Below are positions 35,741-48,953 of a stretch of DNA of 64,000 nt, piece after piece (the first letter of the stretch is position 1; the number at the start of each line of letters is the position of its first letter). Where the stretch lies: assembly GCA_016617855.1 (NCBI GenBank), contig JAECUM010004326.1:79663-143662 (forward strand), written 5' to 3'. The notes under the pieces are model-generated. The model was not told the DNA's origin. It saw only the letters and a program-made list of their open reading frames with translations, and searched no databases. Both the position numbers and the translations under genes were made by a program. This stretch comes from Megalonaias nervosa (Eukaryota; Mollusca; Bivalvia; Unionida; Unionidae).

Positions 35741-36396
35741 TCTCCTAAACTGCCAAGCAAATTAACCAGACTTGGTACAATGGTTACCCACATGATGACA
35801 ATATATGAAAGAGAAAGCTTTTGGCTTCCCCCTCCCAATCCAAAGTGTGTGTATGTGCATTCTACACTGGGTTGTTTCCATAAATACAAACAGCCATACA
35901 GCCATTTGCTCCTGTTAGTTCCTTACAGCCATCAGAAAACAATTACAGGATTCCACTATCCATTTATTGTCCATAAATATTTTCCTCTAGCCTATGCACC
36001 ATGATTGTTTGGCTCAGAGCACAGTTCCACATCTTTCTCCTGTTAATCCTTCTATGAAATTATTTCATACAATTGTCTCTGAACTTATTTTAGACATGGT
36101 TCAATCTGTTATCCCCTTCAAAATGCTGGTTATGTCAGAAAATAAAAGATCCCCCTCAATTCTGCTTCATAAGCCACAAAAGCTGTCAAATCCCTCAAAA
36201 ACTTGCTTTCACTTCTGAACTTTCTTTCCTGGTGTTTCCACGTTTCCCCCTGGACAAATACCATTTTACCACAATATATTATACTGTAGCAAAATCATTC
36301 CATTGCCCTTTTTATGGTAACATATTTTTCCCCCCCAAAAGATCATTTTTCACAATGATTTCTTTCAAGGCATTCTCAAATCTTTTAATCCACCCA
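35741..36396. other. Non-coding stretch, no gene
   Basis: C/T-rich in places. No exon or element end was recognised. Confidence 0.5.
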
Positions 36397-37257
36397 TTTA
36401 TGTATATTTAATTTGTATTGTTCATTAGGTTTTTTTTCTTCATGATTATATTATGTATAACTGCATCTTGGACTTGACAGTACATAGCTAATACTATAAC
36501 TGTGTATTAATTTTTCCAAGCATTGATAATGTAAACATGTTTGTCTTAGTCTAAATCTGTTACACTAGAATTCCCCCACAGGGTCTACCTAATGCTTACC
36601 ACATTCTTTATTATAATTTTAGTAACAGATTATATCTTGCTGACAACATATAATTTTCCAGAATGGAAAATTCTATTAAATGACAGAGTATTTCCAGAAA
36701 ATGTTAATTGCAACCTACGTTAAGTAGAGGAATTTATATTCTTGTTTACTTGAAAAATTATTCATTCTCGCATTTAACATCAGAAGTAGAATCAGTTGTA
36801 TTGTTGTGTTCAGTTTCTGATTTGGGTGGAATTTTTTTAAATTTAAATTATTATTCTCTGGAATTAGAAAGCGCTCAATAAAATTCTTGGACAGAAATAT
36901 TAATTTGGAATTATAATGAATTCCAACAAGGACATCTTGGATTATATTAGTGTGATTAATTGAAAGACTGTCAGCACATAATCACACTTCAGGCCACTGG
37001 TACATTAGTACATTCAAGACTGCAGGCACATAAACACCTTCAGCGCTGGATCTAATTTTGAACTCCACTGGACTTTAATCAGATCTTTATTCATTAGGAC
37101 TGGTGATAGAACTTTTTGGATTATTTGAGATTTAATTCACAATATTGTAAGTTCTTTTTAAATTTTCACTTTGTATTCAAGGGAAATAATTATTTGTTGA
37201 ATTTTATAAAACTTGTTGGTTTTCACTATTTTCTGTTACTTAAGTTAAGACCAGAGT
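36397..37257 (+). mobile_element. Solo LTR, copy 5
   Basis: Aligns end to end with copies 1 and 4: starts TTTATGTATATTTAATTTGT, has the AGTAACAGATT and GGACATCTTGGATTATATTA blocks, ends TTAAGACCAGAG. Both termini are eroded and no target duplication is visible. Confidence 0.65.
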
Positions 37258-38487
37258 TTTTTAATACATTTCTGTTTCATGCATGTGCATTTGTTGGCAG
37301 ACAATAATTGGCACAGTTTGCATACCTGACTAATTCTGGAAATGAAGACCCACAAAAAAATTTATAAATATTCAGCGTGTATCACTAACATGGTGTGTAA
37401 GTGGAGCATGAGTCACAATAAAGTGCCACATAAGAATAACAAAAGCAACACTATCACATTTGTTCATTAAATTATACCACAGAGCCTCTTCCCTTAAAAA
37501 CATTCAATATTTTGGTGATAATCCTGTCATTGGATATTATACCAATATACTGAATTGAACTGAATCATAACAGCTGCCAAATGGTACCAGTTGCCACACA
37601 ATGCAGTCTTGTTTCCAATTCTGTGCATGATTTTTGATGGTAGCTATGTTACACATTCCTTACATTAAATATTTACATTTCTGTGTTAGTGACCAAAGAA
37701 AAAGGTCACAGAACCAGGAATAATATTCAACCTTTCAGGAGAGTTGCACATTAACTATTCCAGTCCATCTATGTCATGGAATTAGCTCTAGTTGTTAGTA
37801 TTAAATATTATTAGCATTACTGTTATTAATATTACTTCTGTTGTTATTCTTGTTGCTACAATACTATCAGTGTTATTACTGCAACAAGTTTTGTATCCTT
37901 ACATTTTTCTACACTATCTGGAAAATGCACCTAAACCTACATTTAAAGGTATCATTAGCTTCCAATCCATTCTGAATCATACCTGACCTTCAATCATGGA
38001 AAGTAATCATCTGGCACAATCACAATCTAGCTGGTAATTATTTAATCCCCTCATACCTTACAAGTTTAAAACCATACCTTGCTTTTGCAATTTGGGAAAA
38101 TGTAGTCATCAATGTTGAGTGCAAATGTTAAAGACATGCTGTTTAGGTGTTGGAACAGATCAATCTGCATAGTGAGGTGCTGGGGTAGGAATAACTTCAT
38201 GTGTAGGCAGAAAGAATTCAGTATGAATATACTTTATACACTGTGAAAGATCAACTGCTATATTACTACAATTAAAATAAAATAATATTCACTGAATCAT
38301 AAAAATGTCCTTTAAGCAGGCATCACACTACCAGACAAAGTGGGCAACTAAGATGCTGAAAAAATCTGAACTTCACCTTGATCTGTAAGGAAACAAAAAT
38401 GACTTTGCCCCATGATTTGTGAGATGTATATTGAGTGACAGTTCTTTACAGTTCTTGAGATGCTCCCTGGCAAGCAGTAACAGTGTT
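37258..38487. other. Non-coding stretch, no gene
   Basis: AT-rich with short frames only. Nothing recognised. Confidence 0.5.
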
Positions 38488-38774
38488 GTAATCCCAGGAG
38501 GGGCCCCGAGTGGCCGAGTGGTCTAAAGCGCTCTCCGTTACGGTTTACTGCCACCTCACCTCTGTCTGCGTGGGTTCGAGTCTAGGATTCGGCGAATGTG
38601 GATATGTGAGAAAGCTTGCCAGTAGCTTCTCGTGGGTCGGTGGTTCTTTCCAGGGATTTCCCGGTTTCTTCCTTCACCATTAATACTGGCCGCCATGTAT
38701 AGCCTATCGTGTGCTGAAAAATGGCATTAAGCCCCACAACAACAACAACAACAACAACAACAGTAATCCCAGGA
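38488..38774 (+). mobile_element. tRNA-derived SINE with (CAA)n tail and 12-bp target duplication
   Basis: Element 38500-38762. Box A: GTGGCCGAGTGGTCTAAAGC. Box B: GGGTTCGAGTC. The head resembles a Leu/Ser tRNA; the body ends in GAAAAATGGCATTAAGCCCC plus a CAA-repeat tail. GTAATCCCAGGA is duplicated at 38488-38499 and 38763-38774. The box spacing and tail mark it as a SINE and not a tRNA gene. Confidence 0.9.
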
Positions 38775-38822
38775 AAAATGTATTGCTGGTGTTCATATCA
38801 ATCACACAGACAAAACAAACTC

Positions 38823-39140
38823 CTACAGACCGCTCCAGTGCCCTAAGTGGTTAGAGCGACTGCCTCGGATGTGGGAGGTCACAGATTCAAACCCCAGCTG
38901 AGTCATACCAAAGATTTATAAAAATGGTACAAGCAGCTGCCTTGCTAGGTGCTCAGCATTAAGTTACTATCAGGACTGGTAGGCCTGGTGTCAGTGTTGG
39001 GGCTGGTAGGCCTGGTGACAGGATAATGTGACTGGGTGGGATGTAATGCTACATGTCTGCAGAATGATACCCCGGTGTTAGACTTCACTATAAACTGCCT
39101 CACTGCAGACAATGTAGCAATATGGCTGAAAAATTGTTAA
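38823..39140 (+). mobile_element. Second, different tRNA-derived SINE
   Basis: Box A-like CCTAAGTGGTTAGAGCGACT and box B-like CAGATTCAAACCCC open an element of about 310 bp with an internal GGTAGGCCTGGTG duplication. It ends in AT-rich sequence near ATGGCTGAAAAATTG. Body differs from the SINE at 38500. Target duplications were not found. Confidence 0.6.
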
Positions 39141-39534
39141 AAGTTACATTAAAAATCCAAATCTCACACACAACTCTTACATATTTACTGGCATGTTTTT
39201 AACAGCTGACTGTCCATTACAACAGTGCTCATTAATGGATGGTATAAGTATCATCAACTTGAAATACATGGACACACTTTCAGGTATGGTCATGTACTTA
39301 TGGTTATTTGCCCTTCTTAGTCATTACAGCATTTATTTTGGCCATATAACTTCACACAGCAGGGCTGAAACCATTCATCATAATTAATTCTGGCTGATAG
39401 GAGTACAAAGATAACATAAGTGCTGTGGGATATAAATGCCCATGTCATTTGTTCATCATGAACATGACGTTTCTACTCAGAATACAACAAAACCAAAAAC
39501 TGCACAAAAATGATTAAAAAGTACTTAAATATGC

Positions 39535-39740
39535 TAAGGGAGCAACCATTTAATTGTTTAGGAATGTGGTTTGGGGTTTGAGAATTTCAGGCTCTCAAAT
39601 GTCTTGGAAAAAATACTGTTGCACTGATTTATAGCATTTGTTGACAAATAAAAGTCTTGATGCAAAAAGAGAAAAAAATATCCCAGCTTGAAATAAATTC
39701 CTAGACCTCACCCCACAAAAATGAAATGGTTGGTCCCTAA
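39535..39740. mobile_element. 206-bp MITE with ~19-bp inverted termini
   Basis: Left end TAAGGGAGCAACCATTTAA and right end TGAAATGGTTGGTCCCTAA are inverted copies with few mismatches. The flank allows a TA target duplication. No coding capacity. Confidence 0.6.
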
Positions 39741-40130
39741 TGTGAATATAAGAGATGGGCTGATTTTACCGAAGTGATAAAGATATATAAAATGTAAAGT
39801 TATGCTACAGTAGCTTGCATGTATTCAGCATATTTACGGTTTATGTGAGTTATAAACCTTCAAAAGTTCTAGATCTTCTATAAATGTCTGACTAATGAAA
39901 TTGAAGTATAATTATTTTATGATGATGACTGTAATACAAATTTGTTTTATTTACATTTATACATCTTCCATCCAACCATGAAAAGAATACATCTTCCCAG
40001 CCAAATAAAACAAACTCAAGTATGAATACAGTGAATATGAGAATGAGTATGATACACATATACAAAACTATTGCTTTACAAATATAAATGCAAATATGCA
40101 TAATGAGAAACAGAGGACACACACATATAT

Positions 40131-41033
40131 TGTTATGTATATTTAATTTTTATTATTTGTTGTCTTTCTCTTAATGGTCATATGTTATATACATCTGTAT
40201 TTTGTACTTGACCTTGTTCAAAATCAAGTTCAGTGTACCTGACTAGAGCCATTGATTCTGTAAACATAATACATACCTAATATGTCTGTGAGAATAGCTT
40301 CAATATTAGGATCATTATCAATGGAAGTAAATATGTTTATCTTAATATGAGTCTAGGACACTGGTATTCCCCAATGGAAATACCAGGTCTACCTGATCTT
40401 TACCATGTTCTCTATTATAACTTAGTAACAAATTTTATCTTGTTGACAACTTAGAATATTCATGAAATGAACTTTTGACCCTCATCCAGGTTCTACTATT
40501 GTGTCTTAGCTTTTTCTATAATCTTATTTGCTTCAGAAATTACTCATTCTTGTATTTTCCTCCTTAGCAGAATCAGTCTTATTGTTGCATTGAGTATTTC
40601 AATTAGGTGGAATTATTTGTTCAAATTATTGTTCAGAAATGCTCATCAACAATATTCTTGGACTGGAACATTAATTTGGAATTATACTGAATTCAGATAA
40701 GAACTTTTGGATTATAATATTGTGATACATCAAAAGACACTTATCACACTGCCATAATCCAGGCTATTGGCACATTACCATGTTCAAGACTAAAGGCACA
40801 AAAACACGTTCAATACATGAACTTGTTTGAAATACCACTGGAATTCAGTTGGAACTTTATACATTTGGATTTGTGATAAAATTTTTAAGACAATTTGGGA
40901 TTTAATTCACAATACTGTAAGTTCTTTTTAAATTTTTGCTTTGATTTCTAGGGAAATAAATTATTTGTCAAATTTTACAAAACTTGCAGGTTTTTGATCT
41001 TCTCTGTAACTTAGTTTAAGACCATAGAGTCAT

Positions 41034-41037
<4 letters not shown>
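40131..41037 (+). mobile_element. Solo LTR, copy 6
   Basis: 907 bp, starts TGTTATG, ends CATAACA: the cleanest copy of the family. Flanked by ATAT on both sides, so a 4-bp duplication is compatible but ambiguous in TA repeats. The TA microsatellite 41038-41093 begins at its right end. Confidence 0.78.

Positions 41038-41093
<56 letters not shown>
41038..41093. repeat. (TA)n microsatellite
   Basis: Uninterrupted TA run directly at the end of solo LTR copy 6. Confidence 0.97.
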
Positions 41094-41095
<2 letters not shown>

Positions 41096-41752
41096 AAACA
41101 CCTCAAAAACTGTGAACTCATCATCAAAATTGTTTGGCTATCCCAAATTTCCTTCTTTAATATCATCATTTTTTCCCCAGTATTCCAAAATATGAAAACA
41201 TATTTTGATCCCAAAAGTCAATTTTACACAACAAAAAAAACATTAAACTGAAACTTACTTTAAACCTGGATATGTATTTTAGATGCTCATATCAGAACAG
41301 ATTAATTATGGTTAGCAAGTACTGTAGTAGGCTTATCTGTGAGTCAAAGACTCAAAGAATATCCTTAGGGCATGTGAGGTTTAACAATACTTTACATACA
41401 AGCAAACACAGATTAGAGCTGCAATAGGCTAGTCAGAAGTCTTTGCAAAAAGAGCCAGTTTTTAAGGTGACTTATTCATATTGCAGTTAAGACATTTAAG
41501 AAAGAGTAAGTTTATCTGTTTATTATCTAAATATGATTGAACAATGCTATTCATTTCTATACATTATCAAAACATCAATTTTTGTTCATTTTTTAATTAA
41601 ATGTAAGGATTTCATTAACCAGGCATGTGACCTCACTGTTGATGTTTTGCTGATAGCAACAAGCAAAATGGTATTCAAAAAACTTGATTCAATCAACTGG
41701 AGAAAAATCATTACATAGACAAGCCATGACCATCATTTGTCTTTACTCACAC

Positions 41753-42346
41753 TGACAAGACCCTAGGTCTTAAATTAAGCAACAGAAAGAACTGAAACCA
41801 ACAATTTCAGTAAAATCAACAACCAATTTATTTCTCTAAGTTACAAAATGAACATTTAACAGACACTTAAATATTTTGTGAATTAAATCCCAAATAATCT
41901 TTGAATGTCCTATCACGAGTCCAAAAATATAGTTTTCTGAAAGACTTCCAATAGTCTTTAATGTCCTGATGTACCACAGTGATGCAATGCATAATGTCTT
42001 TGAATGAGTTCACAATAATTCCAACATAATATGCTAATCTAAATTCAATGAGCACTTTGTAATTTCAATGAACAATTCAAATAAATAATTCTTCTCAATC
42101 ACAACACAGCTGCAGAGAATTCCCACAGAATTATCTTAAAACAGGAATGAATTGTTCCTAATACGTACACATTTTCACCTGGCCTAGATGTGAGCCAAAT
42201 CAAATTGTATACAAGTCGGTTCCTAGAATATTTTAAGTTCACAAACAACCTATTTATAACCTACAATCATGGATGTAAACATCCTGTCTACAAAGGAACA
42301 TTATCTTAAAGTACAGTAAACAATCATGGACAAAAGTTAAGCACAC

Positions 42347-42410
<64 letters not shown>

Positions 42411-42413
42411 ACA
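41753..42413 (-). mobile_element. Solo LTR, copy 7, diverged
   Basis: Reverse-orientation copy: starts TGACAAGACCCTAGGTCTTAA, has AATTTATTTCTCTAAGTTAC (the AATAAA region) and ends near CATATAACA. It contains an internal TA microsatellite (42351-42397). Ends approximate. Confidence 0.5.
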
Positions 42414-42687
42414 ACACATCAAGATGTCAGAACAACCAGCTAAGTGTCATAGGACTGAACAATCCTAACAGGATAAAATTAGTCTGACTAATGAATAATC
42501 ACCCAAAATGATAAAACAAGGGAAAAAACATTGACATAGGAACACCTAATGTTTCAGATATTCAAAAGAAAATGAAATTTCACAAGTTTCAACTATGCAT
42601 TCAAATCTGACAGAATGAATGATTTTGAGTGGCAGTGGTGTAACCAAGCTAGGATCAAAAACATTCCAATCTTACGCTCTAAAATAT

Positions 42688-42688
<1 letters not shown>

Positions 42689-42719
<31 letters not shown>
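42689..42719. repeat. (CT)n microsatellite
   Basis: Uninterrupted CT run of about 31 bp. Confidence 0.95.
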
Positions 42720-42723
<4 letters not shown>

Positions 42724-43830
42724 CATAAGTGCTTAGATTATGATATTTTTTCACATTTGCAAAAACAAAGTAAACCAAAATCCTTTCAAAACTAAAATAA
42801 TAATAGTGTAAAGTACATCTTATTTTTAAAGGTTAGTCAAATTGCTTACATCTCAAAGTGCTAACATCTTGAAGCTACTTCTATTCAGACTACATATTGT
42901 GACTATATTTCACACATTCACAATATACCCCATGTGACAGATCTTACTACTCATTTTGCATCAAAACTGCCTATTAATGAGACTCGCCCAACCAATGGGG
43001 AGTTATTGAATTCTTCTAGAACAGTTCAAAACAAAGGCATTCTTCTAGAACAGTTAAAACCAAAGACACTATTAAATTTTATTATTAAGATTACTATTAG
43101 TACTTGTCAACACATACATAACATCTATTTACAGATCCTATGTAATTTTGCACTCTTAACAGACACAGTTCATGTAGGCAAAATCTAAGTAATTTCATGC
43201 TCTTAACAGTCACAGTTCATGTAGGCAAAATCTACCATAGATGGATAGATAGATTGATAGGTAGGTAGATAGATAGATTGGAGTTATGAGTTAGTCTTTG
43301 TCAATGAATAAAATGTATTTATGTTATTTGTCTTCCTATTTTTTCATTTAGTTTAATGATTAAAAAGAGTAAATTAAGTTAAATAAGAGCTGACACTATC
43401 ATACGTAATTTAAATAACTGACATTCTATTACTATTTATTGATTTTTTTCTGATATGTTTGTGCAATTTATGATACCTAAAGAACATACACTTTGTATAT
43501 TACACATATCCAATGTATATATGGGGTAAATGTGTGTGGATTTGGTGTAGATTTGGGTGTTTTGTGTAACCCTAATACCCCTACCTCTGTTGAGACTACA
43601 AAATCGAAGTTACATTCTGACCCCCAACACAGTTTACAATTTACCTGTAAATCATATACCTAATATCTAATAACGTAATATCTAATAACATCTTTGAGTA
43701 TAGTACATATACAACTTGTAGGTAGACCAACAAGTTGTTCTCCACCTTTGCAAGTTTTATTTTCTAACATGACTGGTGGCAGAGAACAACTATATAAAGA
43801 TACGATTCATGCTTGAGCATTAGCTTTGTT
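42720..43830. other. Non-coding stretch with small duplications
   Basis: A 49-bp block (CTCTTAACAG then ACAGTTCATGTAGGCAAAAT) is duplicated at about 43150-43235, and GATA/GGTA tetranucleotides follow at 43240-43275. No exon was recognised. Confidence 0.5.
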
Positions 43831-44155
43831 TAGTCCTACAATGTAAGGCATCGACCCTGATATTTGTTTTGGGCGTCGAACCACAAAATATAAATATCAG
43901 GATCAATGTCCAATCTAGTGACCTGTATTATTATCACAACTGCTAATTTTATCAGCCAGTCAGACGAAATCATATCTTCTCATTCATGAGACTGAGCAGT
44001 GTGGCTGAAGAGTATAACGATTTGATTCACTTTCCATTGGCTAATTCAAAAGTCACAAGAACATGACTCCTAAGCAGTCGCTGTCAAATCTTCATGTAAG
44101 ACAGTGGAGATCTGATTTTAATCAGATGGGGTCAATGTCTTACATTACAGGACTG
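43831..44155. mobile_element. MITE with 10-bp target duplication, long copy
   Basis: Ends TAGTCCTACAATGTAAG and CTTACATTACAGGACTG are inverted repeats of about 30 bp. Flanks TAGCTTTGTT (43821-43830) and CAGCTTCGTT (44156-44165) match at 8 of 10 positions. Internal sequence includes GGGCGTCGAACC, related to the short copy at 44862. No coding capacity. Confidence 0.72.
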
Positions 44156-44861
44156 CAGCTTCGTTATGCCAGTTTATCTGACCACAATCAAAGTAATTAA
44201 TAAATTTATTTTGAATGACCTTTGTGTTCAGATGGTAAGTATAATGTCTGCTGATCCATGTAAGTAAAAAAAAAAATTATTTTTTAATGGTAAACAACTT
44301 GCTGGCCTAGATTTGTAGATAAATTGTAAACAACGATGTGAGGCCCAGAGATACTCGTCCATAAAAATTAATTTGAAGATTATTGTATAAATTCCTCAAA
44401 AAATGAATTCAATAATAATGTACTTCGACATTTTTAGCCACAGTCAAGCAAGCGAGGTGATCCCGTTTTTTAACCGGTTTTGGTCGCGCGCTATGATTAA
44501 GAGGGAACGCGCCTGCGGTTGGGAAGAAATTGTACTACAAACATAAACAGAGACGTATGAAAATGCGCGCGACTTCTTGTTCACGCGATTGTACCTTGAT
44601 TCCCCTTTACTAGTATTAGTTCAATCCAATATCAACTTTCTGACCCAGTGTAATGCCGAACTGCCATCGTAAAAGTTCACAACGATCAATAATTTTCGTT
44701 TGGAAATTTTGTTATGACAATTAATGTGTAGATCACACAGAATCACGACTGAATAAACCTTGTTATAACTATATTACGATTAAATTTTGATAATAAAGTT
44801 AGGCTTAAAATTTATATCAGTAAATGCGCTTACATCACCCGTGTGACTTTACTATAAACAG

Positions 44862-44954
44862 TAGTGCTACATGTAAGACCTCGACGCTGATATTTATGTT
44901 TTGGGCGTCTAGCATTAAAACATAACATCTGATACGTCTTACATTGTAGGACTA
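44862..44954. mobile_element. MITE with 10-bp target duplication, short copy
   Basis: A 93-bp element starting TAGTGCTACATGTAAGACC and ending GTCTTACATTGTAGGACTA. Flanked by perfect 10-bp duplications CTATAAACAG (44852-44861 and 44955-44964). Same inverted termini as the long copy 0.7 kb away. A 9-11-bp duplication is typical of Mutator-like elements, so a MULE-type parent is the likeliest source (inference). Confidence 0.8.
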
Positions 44955-45289
44955 CTATAAACAGGTACAGTATAGTCCACTGCTTTAACATTAAGGTGTT
45001 CCTGTTTATTCATAAAACCAAATGTACATGTGCCCCATGTATTACCTGTCTGACATATGATCAAATCAATCAAGAAGCAATAGTTTGTTTCTGGTTGTAT
45101 CAGATTCGATAGGCAGAGTGAGAAGGATCAATAATCAACCACTCCCCTTTTAAGTATTTGCGCGGTTATCTCTCTTGTCATATGCTGCAGTACTTTCTGT
45201 TGTCAATAAATAAGATCCTCCGGAGGGAACAAAGCCCGCCTTAAAAGTTGTGATGTAACATTATTTTCCTTTCAGTTGTCCATTTAATC

Positions 45290-45536
45290 CACAGGTGCTC
45301 GATGCGAGCTTGATGTAGAAAAAAAAAAGCAATAATTTGAAGGAATAAGATCACCCCGAGTGACAAAATTACCTCAGATTGGACCCAGGAGCCTCTTTTA
45401 TACTATGATAGGCATGGTCCTGTGTCAGTACGGGTCATGAGTGTAATCAGATGTAATTTTGTCACTCGGTATGATGTTAATCCTTCACATTATTGCTTTT
45501 TTTTTTTTAACATCAAGCTCGAGTCGAGCACCTGTG
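45290..45536. mobile_element. 247-bp foldback MITE with ~83-bp inverted arms
   Basis: Begins CACAGGTGCTCGATGCGAGC and ends with the inverse (GAGTCGAGCACCTGTG). Homology of the arms continues through an A/T run, GCAATAAT and GAGTGACAAAATTAC to about 45372 and 45450. ATC flanks both ends, a possible 3-bp duplication. No coding capacity. Confidence 0.7.
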
Positions 45537-45984
45537 ATCTGATCATCATAAATTTTTCTTCGGTCAAACAAATTTGGGAGAAAACTCATTTTAATGGGGC
45601 ATATAAAGAAGCCAATGATGCTTGGACCGAGAGACGCTTCGTTAACTTTATAAGTCTAATTTGTTTCCAATCGGATTACAGTCGAGATTTATGTATGTTA
45701 CGTATATTGATCTTATTAAGCTCTTTTGTGTTTCTGTTTCGATCGTGTAAAAGTCCATGACAACCGCACGCTGGCTGCTTTACTGTTTACATTGTTGAAA
45801 TTACATGGAATAAGAGCTCTAATCGATTTTTATTTTTAAATGTCTGTAATAATTTCATAAATGGGGACAGTTACTTTTGAAACTATTTGGGCAGTGAAAA
45901 ACCTGAAAAATCATGCCTCATAAATTTAAGGTTTAGAGTTCTTTTTTAATTCACTCATACTTCAAATTTTCTTATTTTCTTTCC

Positions 45985-46600
45985 CTCTCGCTAAATAACA
46001 TTCCACAAATTCTGTCTGGTTCATCTCAATATCTACTCAAGAAACTTCAAAAAGTTCAAAACACAGCTGCTCGGATCATCCTTAGAGTTCCACGATCAGA
46101 GCACACCTCCCCCCTGCTCTGTACCCTACACTGGCTATCCATTCGATCCAGAATTAAACACAAAATTTGTTCTTTGTGGTACGTTTCACTGACGGGCTTC
46201 AGTCCAACATACCTATCTGACTCACCCATGTGTACACACCTGCAAGATACTTATGCTGCTCTTCTGACACTCGTATTCTCATTATTCCCACTATGAAAAT
46301 GAAATCATATGGACAACGCTCTTTTGCGTACCAGGGCCCAGCAACGTGGAACTTAGACACAAAGACAGAGTGGTCTCATTCAAGAGCGCTCTTAAAACTC
46401 ACCTATTTCGACTGCAAGAACAGACTTAAAGACCTAATAATGTTTCCTACCTTAAATATTTTCCGCATGTTTTCTGCTTTCTAATTTTGTTTTTTGTAAT
46501 CGTATCAGTATATATGTTTGTCTAATGTTGTAGAGCCCTTAGAGCTTCTAAAGATTAGGCGCTATACAAAGTCCTCATTATTATTATTATTATTATTAAA
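45985..46600 (+). pseudogene. CR1/L2/Jockey-type LINE 3' end
   Basis: 5'-truncated reverse-transcriptase C-terminus: KLQKVQNTAARIILRVPRSE, LLCTLHWLSIRSRIKHKICS and SPTYLSD, then a frameshift near 46230 into YTPARYLCCSSDTRILI, KSYGQRSFAYQGPATWN. The 3' end (GGCGCTATACAAAGTCCTCA plus ATTATT repeats, 46570-46600) is the ATT-tail type. This family differs from the two RTE elements, and the copy is inactive. Confidence 0.85.
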
Positions 46601-48067
46601 TATCGTCAAAAAATTTAAAGTATATACTACTTTTTGGGCACGAACCCTTACTCAACCCCAAGGTTTGAGTGAAATTAGGTCACTGATCTAAAGGTGAGAT
46701 GCTTGATAGACGTACTTTTGTTAATAAAAAGGAGTACAAGCAAGTCGTGGTTGTTTGAACATAACGTTTGTTCATTTTAAGCATAGTTCAGATGATGATT
46801 AAAAGTAGGTCGCGCGGCAGCTTAGTTTCGTAACACTTGGTCTCCATGTTGTTCTCAGATAATTTTTGTTTTACTGTCACAAGACAGATGGCATGATATA
46901 ATACATACCTGAATATTAAGTTACCTCATCGACCAATAACTAGACAGGCAACAGATCAGAACTAACGGCGAATGATCAACTCTTCCCAAAGATCGAGCAG
47001 CATTCAAATGTAGATGTCCACAGGTAAACACAGACAAATATGCATCTTGCAGTGGACTTTATTTCAAGCAATATTCTGAAAACGACAAGAAAGGACATTG
47101 CGCCGTACTACTCGCATTCATCAAAATATTACATAAAATTCTCCTGGTGGTCACAAGCGATGTATAAATGTCAAATATTCAAATATACTCAGTTCCAATA
47201 AAAATTAAAATAAAAAGTATGTCATATTGCCTTGCGTTTGTTGCGCCAAAAGTGTGTTCACTTACGGCTGAAGACCGTTCATATTTCACAGACTCCTAGA
47301 GGTATACACTTTAGTTCGTTTTGTAGGAGTTCTGTCCAAATTCTGTTTACCTTTGTTACCTAATCATGGTAGCAGTTTCTTAAGCTTCAGTCCAATTTAT
47401 AATGTACAGCCGTCATTACGCTTGAGGAAGACCTTGTAAGAAGTAAACCTCACTGTTCTTATCGGCTCGTTACACAGGTCTCAGGCCTTGCAAAGGTTAA
47501 TTCAAGCTGGTTTAATTTTCTTCACCAAACCTCACACGGTGGGACTAGTTATACATAGATTTCTTTGCTGTGACCAGCCCATGAATGCGACCTTTTGTGC
47601 TATTTTAGAGCTGCCTTTTTTTGTAGTCCGAGTTTTTCCTGATCTTTCCCCACCCCGTTTTATATATTTTGACTGTTATGTTGCTCTGTTTATCACACAC
47701 ACACACACACATAAATGGACAAATATAAAATGGGTAGGAAAAGTTCAGGAGAAAGTAGAATTACTTTTGTTGGTTGGATATCCTCCAAAGTTCGTGATGT
47801 TTCGGTAAATAGCTGCTGCATGGCTTCTTTAACATTTCTCAACTCTCTGCTTTCGTCATACTAAGGGACGGTGCGCCCGAGCCTCAGGCTGTGTAAATGT
47901 AAGATGATGGACTTCATTGGAATTGACAATGAAAGCCGCACAAATTCAACTGTTCCTTGATCTGACGCCGTTCACAGTACTGCATGCGCCATTAGCCACG
48001 TGACGTTTGTCAGCTTCCTTGAGATAACATATATCCACTGATCTGTAGTCCTCTCACGAGATCTTGT

Positions 48068-48068
<1 letters not shown>
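46601..48068. other. Non-coding stretch, no recognised gene
   Basis: Slightly higher GC near 47860-48010, including an E-box-like CACGTGAC at 47998-48005. It could hold an upstream promoter, but no exon or transcript evidence is visible. Confidence 0.4.

Positions 48069-48160
<92 letters not shown>
48069..48160. repeat. (TA)n microsatellite
   Basis: About 90 bp of TA, forming the left border of the palindromic element. Confidence 0.97.
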
Positions 48161-48162
<2 letters not shown>

Positions 48163-48953
48163 AGACAGAACGGAAAGTGCTATCCCTGGATTCTATAGAA
48201 GAATGCTTGATAATAGTAGGCAGAATTAATATTTTAATACAAATAATACTATCATACAGGTTAGAGAATTTTTAATTCGTACTCTACGAAGATTCGAACC
48301 CAGGTCTGCGGGTAAACGGCACCCATCGCCTTGCCTGCACGCACCAGCCCATATTCCTTCACGACTAAGCACGCATCACCAATAAATCATGGCGCTGAAT
48401 CGGTGTTATATGCACTCGTGCGTAGCAGACACTCGCATGACGACCTGGTAAATAATTCTCATCTATCTACACAGTCATTCCAGATTCCTATTAAAGAAAT
48501 CAAGGTATATATGATTAGATTAATTATATAGAATTATAAATATACACCAGACAGAAAGGAAAGTGTTATCCCTGGATTCTATAGAAGAATGCTTGATAAT
48601 AGTAAGCAGAATTAATATTTTAATACAAATAATACTATCATACAGGTTAGAGAATTTTTTTTTATTTATAATTCTATATAGTTAATCCTATATACCTTGA
48701 TTTCTTTAATAGGAATCCGGAATGACTGTGTAGATAGATGAGAATTATTTACCAGGTCGTCATGCGAGTGTATCTGCTACGCACGAGTGCATATAACACC
48801 GATTCAGCGCCATGATTTATTGGTGATGCGTGCTTAGTCGTGAAGGAATATGGGCTGGTGCGTGCAGGCAAGACGATGGGTGCCGTTTACCCGCGGACCT
48901 GGGTTCGAATCTCCGTAGAGTACGAATTAAAAATTCTCTAACCTGTATGATAG

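Noticed and set aside
38510..38580. Leu/Ser tRNA gene
   Set aside because: Box A and box B are present, but the spacing, the body and CAA tail, and the 12-bp target duplication show a SINE.
48890..48925. tRNA gene in the palindrome arm
   Set aside because: A box B-like motif is present but no matching acceptor stem or box A at proper spacing; it lies in a repeated element.
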